A stretch of DNA of 64,000 nt, taken from NCBI RefSeq assembly GCF_900109545.1, contig NZ_FOAP01000027.1:62001-126000 (forward strand). The letters are read 5' to 3'. Source of the stretch: Stigmatella aurantiaca. Lineage in GTDB: Bacteria; Myxococcota; Myxococcia; Myxococcales; Myxococcaceae. The notes under the pieces were generated by a model. That model was not told the origin of the DNA and made no database searches. It saw only the letters and a program-made list of their open reading frames with translations. The translations under genes were made by a program, and so were the position numbers. This document shows positions 50,070 to 58,440 of this stretch, piece by piece. The first letter of the stretch is position 1, and each line of letters opens with the position of its first letter.

Positions 50070-52665
50070 GCACGAAGAGGCCCTGGTACTGGGAGACGGT
50101 GCGGCCACCGAGCGTGGCCACCACGCCCACCGTGCCCGCCTGGGTGCCCTTGAAGTAGAACGTCCCCTCGGCGTGCGGGTTGGCCAGGTTCAGGCCCGTC
50201 AGCGGCGCGCTCGTGCAGCCAGGGTCGGAGTGGAAGCTCACCCCGGCGGAGGCCTCGCCCTGGGCGGCGAGGGAGACGGTGGCGGGGGCGGGGACGGCGA
50301 GGTTGCCGGCCGCATCCTGGCTCTGCACGGTGAGGCTGCCCGAGCAGGCGCCCACGGGCACGGACTGCGCCGCGGTGAGGAAGACGAGCTGCGAGGCGGC
50401 GCCCGCGAGCACGTCCACGGCGAAGGTCGCGCCCGGCTGCGTGGCGGGGTCATACCCCGCGCCCGAGATGGTGTTGGAGGTGATGATGTTGCCGGTGCCC
50501 GAGTCCGCGACGGCCGCCTGGTAGACGTAGCCGTTGGTCACGCTCGGGTGGCTCAGCGTGTTGTTCGCCACGCGGATGCGCGTGGGGCTCGCGGGCGCGT
50601 TGCCGTTCGCCTCGAGCTGGGACAGGTAGATGCCGAGATCATTCCCCGTGACCGTGTTGCCTTCGATGACGAGGTCCTTGCACAGGGGCCCGCCGTAATA
50701 GCCACCGCCGGTCACCAGGATGCCGGGGGCGATGTCATCCGAGCCGCCATAGGCATGGTCCTTCACCACGTTGCCCATCACCGCGCCCTGGGCGCCCAGC
50801 TTGAAGTGGATGCCCTGCTGGACGATGTTGGTGATTCGTCCCCGGCCCTCCACGATGTTGCTGGCGACGATGGCATCCACCGGCCCGGAGAGGGAGATGC
50901 CCGTCTTCTGGTAGCCCGACAGGAGGTTGTTGACGATGTCCACCTGGGGGCGGGAGGGCTGGCTCCCCGTGGCGAGGATCTCGATGGCGGTGCCCTCCTG
51001 GCACCCGCTGGCCCCCTCGGCCTTGCGGATGTTCAGCACCTGGGTGCTGGTGATGGTGCCGGAGGCATCCTCGAAGAGAATGCCGCGCAGCCGCGCGGCC
51101 CCGTCGTAGCAGATGTCCCCGAGCCCCTGGGCGCGCACGGTGACGGAGCTGATGTAGGCGGTGCTGCCCCGGTTGCGGAGCACGGCGCCCTGAAAGTGGC
51201 CCCCGGGCGGATCCACCGCCGTGAGCGAGTGGCCTGTGCCCTCGAGGCGGTAGCCATTGGGGATGTACACCGGCGCATCCACCCGACAGTGGCTGCTGAG
51301 CACGAGCGTCGTCAGCTCCGGGGCAATCGAGAAGGTACAGGCGGGCTGGCTGCACGTGGGGCCCGTCCACAGAAAGGGCAGGCGCTGGGAGCCGGACAGC
51401 CCCGAGGGGTTGGTGGCCGTCACCGTCACCGCGTGGGGCCCGGGGGGCAGACACGAGGGGGCCGTCCAGGTGATTTCGCTCGTGTCCGTGGCGGGGGTGC
51501 GGGGGGCGCTGAGCACGCCGGGCCCCGCCCAGGTGAAGCTCAGCGGCTGGTGGTTCGCTTCGGCGCCCAGCGCGCGGAAGGTGAGCAGGTCTCCCGGGCC
51601 CACGGAGGTGGACGACTGCCAGCTGTCCTCGATGTAGGGCATGAACTGGAGCCCCGGCGTCTGGCCCACGCAGATGCCGAGCGTGCCGGTGGTGGAGCCG
51701 CCCTGCGTGTCCGAGACGGTGACGGTGAGCTGGCAGTTGTTGCAGGTGGTCTGCGCCGGCTGCGTGCTGGGGGTGAACTGCGCCACCCGGGATTGGGCGG
51801 AAGACCAGGTGCCGGGGCAGCTCGCCGTCCACGCGTAGGAGAGGGAGGCCGCGGGGGTGTCCGCGTCCTCCGCGGTGGCGGTGACGGTGAGGGGCTGGTT
51901 CGGGCGCACCTGGGCGGGGGCGGCGCTCAGGGCGTTGACGCGGGGCCAGGCGTTGAAGCGCACGGTGATGGCGGCGCTGCCTCCCTCTAACTCCGAGCTC
52001 CCCTCGACCTGGAGGACGAAGCTCAGGGCGGAGGAGGCGCCCCGGTCATCCGTCACCCGCAGGGTGAGCGTCACGGGCCCCAGGGTGGTGGGCGCCGTCC
52101 AGGTGGACTCGAGCGCGGCAGGGCTGCCGAAGGTGCCGCCGGTGGCCGTCCACTCGGAGGTGACGGTGTCGCCCGGGTTGGGATCATGCGCCGCGGCGCG
52201 GAGGGTCACCGTGCTGCCGGGCCGCACGGTGGGGCGGGTGACGATGAGCGAGTCGATGAGCGGGGACTCGTTCTCGAACGGGACGGGCCGCTGCACCTCC
52301 TGGGCGAGGATGCTCACCTGGACGGTCTCCCCCTCCACGATGGTGACGCCGGTGAGCTCGCCCTCGTAGCGCTTGAGGCCCGCCCCGTCGAAGGCCTCGG
52401 CGTGGAAGCGGCGGCCGGAGCCCGCGGGCAGCTCGCTGAGGAGCCCCACCCAGACTTCGCCTTGCTTCTCCAGGGGCAACACGATGGGGGACACATCCTC
52501 GGCTTGCACGGTGACGTCCACGCGCGTCACGTCCTGGGGGGCGAGCGTGGCGACGACGAAGCGGGCCGCGCCGAGCGGTGCCTGAGGGGCATTCGAGGGA
52601 GAGCACGCGGCCAGCAAGGACAGCGTGGCGATCAGAACTGAGAAGGGACTGCGTCGATGGGACAT
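50059..52665 (-). CDS. Lipoprotein with Ig/PKD-like domains and right-handed beta-helix
   Basis: 868 residues. Lipoprotein signal MSHRRSPFSVLIATLSLLAAC (lipobox LAAC). About residues 20-120 form a beta-sandwich with VTRVDVTVQAEDVSPI; about 130-450 hold repeated PKD/Ig-like units (WTATGGTFGSPAALESTWTA, LTVTATAEDADTPAASLSYAW). About 480-740 is a beta-helix with repeated NxI/NxV turns (IVASNIVEGRG, VMGNVVKDHAYGGSDD, LVIEGNTVTGNDLGIYLSQL), as in NosD/pectin-lyase-like folds. A final beta-sandwich closes it. Surface polysaccharide binding or cleavage is plausible; no catalytic residues can be named. Confidence 0.85.
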   Translation of the reverse strand: MSHRRSPFSVLIATLSLLAACSPSNAPQAPLGAARFVVATLAPQDVTRVDVTVQAEDVSPIVLPLEKQGEVWVGLLSELPAGSGRRFHAEAFDGAGLKRYEGELTGVTIVEGETVQVSILAQEVQRPVPFENESPLIDSLIVTRPTVRPGSTVTLRAAAHDPNPGDTVTSEWTATGGTFGSPAALESTWTAPTTLGPVTLTLRVTDDRGASSALSFVLQVEGSSELEGGSAAITVRFNAWPRVNALSAAPAQVRPNQPLTVTATAEDADTPAASLSYAWTASCPGTWSSAQSRVAQFTPSTQPAQTTCNNCQLTVTVSDTQGGSTTGTLGICVGQTPGLQFMPYIEDSWQSSTSVGPGDLLTFRALGAEANHQPLSFTWAGPGVLSAPRTPATDTSEITWTAPSCLPPGPHAVTVTATNPSGLSGSQRLPFLWTGPTCSQPACTFSIAPELTTLVLSSHCRVDAPVYIPNGYRLEGTGHSLTAVDPPGGHFQGAVLRNRGSTAYISSVTVRAQGLGDICYDGAARLRGILFEDASGTITSTQVLNIRKAEGASGCQEGTAIEILATGSQPSRPQVDIVNNLLSGYQKTGISLSGPVDAIVASNIVEGRGRITNIVQQGIHFKLGAQGAVMGNVVKDHAYGGSDDIAPGILVTGGGYYGGPLCKDLVIEGNTVTGNDLGIYLSQLEANGNAPASPTRIRVANNTLSHPSVTNGYVYQAAVADSGTGNIITSNTISGAGYDPATQPGATFAVDVLAGAASQLVFLTAAQSVPVGACSGSLTVQSQDAAGNLAVPAPATVSLAAQGEASAGVSFHSDPGCTSAPLTGLNLANPHAEGTFYFKGTQAGTVGVVATLGGRTVSQYQGLFVPLH

Positions 52666-52727
52666 CCAATACCCCCGGAATGAATCGAAGACGGGAGCGT
52701 CGACTCTAGCCTCTTTTCCGGGAGCTC

Positions 52728-54938
52728 ATGCGGGAGGGTAGGCTGCTGGCCATGGCACCCATGGCCGGGACACAGACCCACTTTCGCGCCTGCAACCTCT
52801 GTGAGGCTTTGTGCGGAATCCGCATCGAGGTGGAGGCGGGCCGCATCACCTCCATCCGGGGAGACACCGAGGACCCCTTCAGCCGGGGCCACATCTGCCC
52901 CAAGGCGCTGGCGCTCAAGGACTTGTATGAGGACCCGGTGCGGCTGCGCCACCCGGTGCGGCGCACCGCGACTGGCTGGGAGCAGGTGTCCTGGGAGGAG
53001 GCGCTGGACGCGGTGGCGCGGCGGCTCCACGAGACGCAGCGGGCGCACGGCAAGGAGGCGGTGGCCACGTACCTGGGCAACCCGGGCTCGCACAACACGG
53101 GGGTGCTGCTCTTCGTGCCTGGGTTCCTGCGCACCCTGGGCTCGCGCAACAAATACAGCGCCACCTCGGTGGACCAGTTGCCGCACCACCTGGCCTCCCA
53201 CCTGATGTTGGGGCACCAGCTGCTCATCCCGATTCCGGACCTGGACCGCACCCAGTTCCTGCTGATGCTGGGGGCGAACCCCCTGGCCTCCAATGGGAGC
53301 ATGATGACGGCGCCGGACGTGCGGGCGCGGCTCCGGGCCCTCCAGCAGCGCGGGGGGAAGGTGGTGGTGGTGGATCCGCGCCGCACGGAGACGGCGGGCA
53401 TCGCGGACGAGCACCTCTTCATCCGCCCCGGCACGGATGCGCTGTTCCTGTTCGCGGTGCTCCACGAGGTGCTGAAGGCGCCCCGGCTGGGGCGGCTGGA
53501 GGCATTCACCGACGGGCTGGAGACGGTGCGCGCACTGGCGGAGGACTTCCCGCCGGAGCGCGTGGAGGGGGCAACGGGGATTCCCGCGGCGGACATCCGG
53601 CGCGTGGCCGCAGCCTTCGCTCAAGCGGAGACGGCGGTGTGCTACGGGCGCATGGGGGTGTCCACCCAGGCGTTCGGGGGGCTGTGCCAGTGGCTCATCA
53701 ACACCCTGAACATCGTGAGCGGCAACTTCGACCGGGAGGGCGGCGCGCTGTTCACGCGGCCCGCGTTCGACGTGGTGGGCGGACCCGGGGCCATCCGCGT
53801 AGGCCGGGGCGGCTTCGGGCGGTGGAAGAGCCGGGTGCGGGGGCTGCCCGAGTCCTCGGGGGAGCTGCCCGTGGCCACGCTGGCCGATGAAATCCTCACC
53901 GGGGGGGCGGGGCAGGTGCGCGCGCTGGTGACGGTGGCGGGCAACCCGGTGCTCTCCTCGCCCAACGGCGCGAGGCTGGAGCAGGCGCTGCCGTCGCTGG
54001 ACTTCATGGTGTCCCTGGACCCGTACCTCAACGAGACGACGCGGCATGCGCACTACATCCTGCCGCCGCCCTCGCCCCTGGAGCGGAGCCAGTACGACGT
54101 GGTGTTCCACGTGTTCGCCGTGAGGAACACCGCCCGGTACGCGCCCCCGCTGTTCGAGCCGGGGCCGGGCGCGATGCACGACTGGCGGATCCTCCTGGAA
54201 CTGCAACACCGGCTGGCGGTGCTGCGCAAGGGCCGGAGCGTGCGAGGAGCGCTGGCGTACCAGGCCCTGCGGCGGATGGGGACGGAGGGCATCCTGGAGA
54301 TCGGCCTGCGAGCAGGGCCTTACGGGCTGCGCGCGCGAGGGCTGCGCGGAAGCCTGAGCCTGAAGGCGCTCCGGCGGGCGCCGCACGGGGTGGACCTGGG
54401 GCCGCTGAAGCCGAGCCTGCCGGGACGGTTGCAGACGAAGGACCGCCGCATCCACCTGGCGCCCGCGCCCTTCGTGGAGGACGTGAAGCGGCTGCGGGAG
54501 CTGCTGGACGGGGCGGTGGTGCCTGGGCCGGGCGAGCTGCTGCTGATCGGCCGGCGGCACCTCCGGGACAACAACTCCTGGATGCACCGCGTGCCGAAGC
54601 TGATGACGGGCAAGCCGCGCTGCACGCTGATGATCCACCCGGAGGACGCGAAGGCGGCGGGGCTGGAGGAAGGGGACGAGGCGGTGGTGACCTCCAGGGT
54701 GGGCGAGGTGTCCGTGCCGGTGGTGGTGACAGACGAGGTGATGCGGGGCGTGGTGAGCCTGCCGCACGGCTATGGGCACCGGCGCAAGGGGATGCCGTCC
54801 ACGGTGGCGGCAGAGCACGCGGGCGAGAGCCTCAACGATTTGACGGACGAGCAGCGGGTGGATGCGCTCAGTGGCAATGCCGCGCTCAGCGGAGTCCCAG
54901 TGCGGGTGTCACGGGCCCAGACTTCACGGAATGGGTGA
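52728..54938 (+). CDS. Molybdopterin-dependent oxidoreductase with one 4Fe-4S site
   Basis: 736 residues. The N-terminal cluster is C22-x2-C25-x3-C29 with C57 (ACNLCEALCG, HICPKA). LGNPGSHNTG, MLGANPLASNGS, VVVDPRRTETAGIADEHLFI, YGRMGVSTQAFGG and the C-terminal LLLIGRRHLRDNNSWMHRV are typical of the DMSO-reductase/FdhF-like superfamily with bis-MGD. No Cys or selenocysteine is seen near the usual metal ligand site; a Ser (PGSHN) could serve. The substrate is unknown. ATG at 52752 is an alternative start. A MobA-like/XdhC pair lies 6 kb away on the same window. Confidence 0.85.
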   Translation: MREGRLLAMAPMAGTQTHFRACNLCEALCGIRIEVEAGRITSIRGDTEDPFSRGHICPKALALKDLYEDPVRLRHPVRRTATGWEQVSWEEALDAVARRLHETQRAHGKEAVATYLGNPGSHNTGVLLFVPGFLRTLGSRNKYSATSVDQLPHHLASHLMLGHQLLIPIPDLDRTQFLLMLGANPLASNGSMMTAPDVRARLRALQQRGGKVVVVDPRRTETAGIADEHLFIRPGTDALFLFAVLHEVLKAPRLGRLEAFTDGLETVRALAEDFPPERVEGATGIPAADIRRVAAAFAQAETAVCYGRMGVSTQAFGGLCQWLINTLNIVSGNFDREGGALFTRPAFDVVGGPGAIRVGRGGFGRWKSRVRGLPESSGELPVATLADEILTGGAGQVRALVTVAGNPVLSSPNGARLEQALPSLDFMVSLDPYLNETTRHAHYILPPPSPLERSQYDVVFHVFAVRNTARYAPPLFEPGPGAMHDWRILLELQHRLAVLRKGRSVRGALAYQALRRMGTEGILEIGLRAGPYGLRARGLRGSLSLKALRRAPHGVDLGPLKPSLPGRLQTKDRRIHLAPAPFVEDVKRLRELLDGAVVPGPGELLLIGRRHLRDNNSWMHRVPKLMTGKPRCTLMIHPEDAKAAGLEEGDEAVVTSRVGEVSVPVVVTDEVMRGVVSLPHGYGHRRKGMPSTVAAEHAGESLNDLTDEQRVDALSGNAALSGVPVRVSRAQTSRNG

Positions 54939-55823
54939 CCAATCCGGGTGACAGGCGAAGGGCGCATCCGGCCAGGCTTGCCGGCATCGAAACCCTTCGG
55001 CGCAGATGGCAGGGCCCTGAGGATCACAGCCAGGGATGCACTGCCAGTCGTCACAAATCATCCCGGTGGGACAGGGCGGATGATTCTCACCGCACTCCGC
55101 GACACAGCGCATCCACACTTTCCCTGGCTGCGGCGGATCCGTGCGCACGGTACAGCGCTGACCTTCGGGACAAGGCACCTGCTGGCAGGAGGTGCCATAC
55201 ACGCTCGCGCACTGGGAGGCTCCCTCCCCGAACCGGATGCATTGCTCGCCTGAAGGACAACCTCGCTTCTCGCAGGTCGGCAGACAGACTGGTTGGGGCG
55301 TGGTGTCCGCGCAGAAGAAGCCGTCGGGGCACTCCGTGGGAGTGTCCAGGCGGCACGGGCGGGCGCACCAATTGTCCTTCCCCCCGCACAGAAGCCCTGA
55401 AGCACAAGCACTCTGCTGATCTACCGGGACCTTGAAGCAGCCCTCGCCTTCTTGCCGCACACCCAAGGGGGCGCAGATGCGCACGAGCGGGCCTTGCTCC
55501 CCCGTGGCGAACGCACGGCAGACCTCTCCTTCGGGACACTGGGCATCCGTGAGGCACTGGCTGTCGGTGCAGTAGGCTTTCCCATGGCGGAGCTCATAGA
55601 GGCATCCCAAGGGGGGCTCGCACGCGCTGCTCGACTCGCAGGTGCGGCCGTACGTCGCCAACCGCATGCGCTGCTCGGTGTCGAGCATGGGGCTGACGCG
55701 GGCATCTGAAGAGAGAGAAGGACGAAGAAGCGTCCCCAGCAGGAGCACGAGCGGCAGCGGAAGAAGCACTCCCACGCCCATGCCAATGAGGGCGCGTCCG
55801 TTCACCCGCCGCACTCGCGGCAT
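54924..55823 (-). CDS. Cysteine-rich membrane-anchored protein, paralog B
   Basis: 299 residues. A membrane anchor (MGVGVLLPLPLVLLLGTLL) leads into a cysteine-rich domain of about 230 residues. Units include CEPPLGCLYELRHGKAYC, CPEGEVCRAF, RQEGEGCFKV, WCARPCRLDTPTECPDGFFC, CPSGEQC and CIPGCDPQGPAIC. It aligns along its length with paralog A at 5858-6970, which has a longer N-terminal spacer. The start at 55823 overlaps the small gene upstream by 22 bases. Probably periplasmic or surface, disulfide-bonded. It ends by overlapping the oxidoreductase gene by 15 bases. Confidence 0.85.
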   Translation of the reverse strand: MPRVRRVNGRALIGMGVGVLLPLPLVLLLGTLLRPSLSSDARVSPMLDTEQRMRLATYGRTCESSSACEPPLGCLYELRHGKAYCTDSQCLTDAQCPEGEVCRAFATGEQGPLVRICAPLGVRQEGEGCFKVPVDQQSACASGLLCGGKDNWCARPCRLDTPTECPDGFFCADTTPQPVCLPTCEKRGCPSGEQCIRFGEGASQCASVYGTSCQQVPCPEGQRCTVRTDPPQPGKVWMRCVAECGENHPPCPTGMICDDWQCIPGCDPQGPAICAEGFRCRQAWPDAPFACHPDWSPIP

Positions 55824-56014
55824 TTGTCAGGATCCCTGTACGGACCTTCGCATACTTCCTTGCGCCGTCCCTCCGCGCAGCGCTTGATGACGAGCTGCCC
55901 CTTCGTATCTTTGTGCACGGCCTTGGAAATGCGGCCTTCCTTGCCGAACTCAGAGGGGCAATCGGTCAGCGCCATGAGCACCACCACGCAGCTTCCTGCC
56001 CGGAGCCAGCTCAT
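55802..56014 (-). CDS. Small exported cysteine-containing protein (70 residues)
   Basis: 70 residues. The start MSWLRAGSCVVVLMALTDC is a hydrophobic signal; LTDC could be a lipobox but Asp before Cys is unusual. The mature part is basic and has CAEGRRKEVCEG and DKCRECGG at the end. It overlaps paralog B by 22 bases, so the two genes are translated together. Position parallels the 57-residue peptide gene next to paralog A, although the sequences are not obviously alike. Unknown function. Confidence 0.65.
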   Translation of the reverse strand: MSWLRAGSCVVVLMALTDCPSEFGKEGRISKAVHKDTKGQLVIKRCAEGRRKEVCEGPYRDPDKCRECGG

Positions 56015-56093
56015 GAGTTCCTCCCGCGAGGGTCATGGGACGCTATCAGCGTCTTCTTGAGCGCGCCATGATGGGCAGGTGAAAGGGTGCATC

Positions 56094-57137
56094 GTGAAGA
56101 CACTTCCATTCTCTTTGCTCACCGCGTTCCTGCTGATGCCCGTGCTCCCGGGTCATGCGGCGGGCCCAGCCCTTCCCTCGGCGGAGACCACACTGTCCTT
56201 GCTGGAGCCTGTGGAAGCAGGCGCTTGCGAGTGGCGGAAGTTCGAGCCGATCTCCGCGGCAAGCCAGGTGCTCGCGCGGCTTCCGGCGGGCTGCCAAGGC
56301 GGAAGCACGGCGCTGAGCCAGGATGGCAAGCGGGGCGCGGTGAGGTTCTGGCGAGGGGCGGTCAGCATGCCCGTCGTCGGCAAGCCCACCTTCCCCGAGC
56401 CCTTTCCCTCGCAGGCCTTCCGGGACCGGCTGTTCCTCGTGGATCTCGCCACGGGCACGGCCGAGGAACTTCCGTTGCCGCCGGCGGGAGAACTCATCGA
56501 GTACGGCTTCGATGCCAAGGGCCGGTTGTTGGGGCTCAGCCTCCAGGGACTTCCAACGGAAGAGGTGTCGAACTCCCGTGTGGTGGAACTGGATGGCGCG
56601 GGGAAAGCCCGGGGCGTCGGTGGAGGCAAGAAACCCCTGCGGGCCCTGGCCTTCCTCTTCCAGGAGGGCAAGTGGACGCAGCTGGAGATGAAGGCTTCGT
56701 CCGAGATCCTGGGCACCGCGGCCCTGGAGCACCGCAAGGAACTGGGAGAGCGGTCCATCCGTGCCCTGGATCCACGCTTCGAGCCCCGGGACATCGAGGA
56801 TGATGCGGTGCTCGATCAGCTCTACGAGCTGTCGCCCGAGCAGCCCGAGGGGCAATGGGTGGAGTTCAAGAGCGGCTCACACTCGCTGGCCGTCTGGGGC
56901 ACGCCGTTTGGAAACGACATGCTGGCCACGGGACTCGTCCGGCGGCTGGAGCGGGGCAAGGTGGTGGCCCTGCCGTCCTACGCCTACCAGGCCAACGACA
57001 TGATGAGCCTGCGGGCCCGAGGGCCCTACCTGCTCATCTCGCTCTCCGATTCCGGGGGACACCCCCGGATGTACCGGGGCAACAAGCGGGTCTGGAGTTC
57101 CGAGACGGCCCGCGCGGTGACGTTCTGGCCGAAGTGA
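56094..57137 (+). CDS. Secreted hypothetical protein (possible beta-propeller-like)
   Basis: 347 residues from GTG 56094, preferred for AAAGGG 6 bases upstream; GTG 56079 is in frame and near. The signal peptide is LPFSLLTAFLLMPVLPGHAAG. The mature part alternates short beta strands (GSTALSQDGKRGAVRFWRG, RLFLVDLATGTAEELPLP, LIEYGFDAKGRLLGLSL, GPYLLISLSDSGGHPRMYRG), reminiscent of WD/NHL-like blades, but I do not recognise a family. It diverges from the small cysteine gene and converges with the M19 gene, with only four bases between the stops. Confidence 0.7.
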   Translation: MKTLPFSLLTAFLLMPVLPGHAAGPALPSAETTLSLLEPVEAGACEWRKFEPISAASQVLARLPAGCQGGSTALSQDGKRGAVRFWRGAVSMPVVGKPTFPEPFPSQAFRDRLFLVDLATGTAEELPLPPAGELIEYGFDAKGRLLGLSLQGLPTEEVSNSRVVELDGAGKARGVGGGKKPLRALAFLFQEGKWTQLEMKASSEILGTAALEHRKELGERSIRALDPRFEPRDIEDDAVLDQLYELSPEQPEGQWVEFKSGSHSLAVWGTPFGNDMLATGLVRRLERGKVVALPSYAYQANDMMSLRARGPYLLISLSDSGGHPRMYRGNKRVWSSETARAVTFWPK

Positions 57138-57141
57138 GCGG

Positions 57142-58395
57142 CTACTTCGAGGCGGCGTGGGCCGCGGCCTGCTTCCAGACGCGGAAGACGTTGCCAGAGG
57201 CGATCTTCTCGATGTCCGCCTCGCTGTGGCCTCGCTCCAGCAGCACGCGGAAGAGGTTCGGGTACTGAGAGACATCCTTGAGCCCCGTGGGCAGCGTGGG
57301 CCCCACCCCGTCGAAGTCCGAGCCCAGCCCCACGTGCTCGATGCCCACCAGTTTCACCACGTGCTCGATGTGGTCCGCCACGTCCTCCACCCTCGCCAGG
57401 GTGACCGGGTGCTCGGCCTGATAGGACTTGATGAAGGCCGCCACCTCGGGGGCTCCAAAGGACTTGATGCTCCGGCTTTCCATGAACGCCTGGATGGCTT
57501 TGTGGAACTTCTCCAGGGAGGCATTGGCTTCGGCGGTGAGGAAGCTGGAGCCGAAGTTGATCATCACCACCCCCCCCTTCGCCGCCACCGCGCGGATCAG
57601 CTCGTCGCTGATGTTGCGCTCGAAGCCGGGCGTGAAGTGTCGGCACGACGAGTGCGAGGCGATGACGGGCACCTGGCTGACCTCCACCGCCTGCCGGATG
57701 GCGTCATCCGAGAGGTGCGCCACGTCCACCATGATGCCCACGCGGTTCATCTCGGCCACCACCTCACGCCCGAAGGGGCTGAGCCCGTTCCAGGTCCGCT
57801 TGCCCGTGTTGAACGAGGCATCGCTGAGGAGGTTGTCCTTCGAGTGGGTCAGGGTGATGTAGCGCACGCCCCGGCGCTGGAAGTGCGCCACGTTCGCCAG
57901 CGAGTCCTCCAGGGCCGAGCCGTTCTCGATGCCCAGCGCGAACGAGATCTTCCCTTCCTTCGTGTTGCGCTGGGCCTCCTCCACCGAATACGCCATCGCG
58001 AACTTCTCCGGCGACTTCCGGGCGATCTGCTCCACCCGGTCGATCAGCGTGTCCGCCAGCGTCTTGGAGGCGCCCGGCGTCTGCTGGAGATCGGCCGGGA
58101 TGTAGATGGACATGAAGGGCACATCCAGCCCTCCCTCCACCGCGCGCGGGTAGTCGAAGTCACCCCCTGGGGTGCGCTGGGAGATGTCCTCGGTGGGCTC
58201 GCCATCCGGCCCCAGCGTCTCCTGGAGGCGGTAGGGCACGTCGACGTGTCCATCGGCGATGATGAGCCGCTGGGCCAGTGCGCGCGCCCGGGCCGCGAGG
58301 TCCGTGGACCCGGGCGCGCCCGCCGGATTCGAACCGTGAGCGCAGGACAGGGTGGTGAGCGCGGCAAGGCAGGCAAGGGACGGGAGAGGGCGCAT
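57142..58395 (-). CDS. Membrane dipeptidase, M19 family lipoprotein
   Basis: 417 residues. Signal with lipobox-like LTTLSC. Zinc residues sit in IIADGHVDVPYR (H-x-D), GIENGSAL (the bridging Glu), MVDVAHLSDDAI (first zinc-site His), VIASHSSCRHFTPGFERNISDEL (second His and the R-N-x-S/D pair) and VGLGSDFDGV. This order is that of renal dipeptidase/M19 enzymes, which split dipeptides and some beta-lactams. It would act at the periplasmic side of the membrane. It may act in peptide scavenging together with the DUF885 protease-like gene upstream, both on the minus strand. Confidence 0.92.
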   Translation of the reverse strand: MRPLPSLACLAALTTLSCAHGSNPAGAPGSTDLAARARALAQRLIIADGHVDVPYRLQETLGPDGEPTEDISQRTPGGDFDYPRAVEGGLDVPFMSIYIPADLQQTPGASKTLADTLIDRVEQIARKSPEKFAMAYSVEEAQRNTKEGKISFALGIENGSALEDSLANVAHFQRRGVRYITLTHSKDNLLSDASFNTGKRTWNGLSPFGREVVAEMNRVGIMVDVAHLSDDAIRQAVEVSQVPVIASHSSCRHFTPGFERNISDELIRAVAAKGGVVMINFGSSFLTAEANASLEKFHKAIQAFMESRSIKSFGAPEVAAFIKSYQAEHPVTLARVEDVADHIEHVVKLVGIEHVGLGSDFDGVGPTLPTGLKDVSQYPNLFRVLLERGHSEADIEKIASGNVFRVWKQAAAHAASK

Positions 58396-58440
58396 GGCCT
58401 GCCGCTTACCGCACTGGATGGGCTTTGACGAGATGGCGGC

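Noticed and set aside
58320-58335. GGATTCGAACC resembling a tRNA T-arm
   Set aside because: It lies inside the M19 dipeptidase coding sequence and no cloverleaf can be formed around it.
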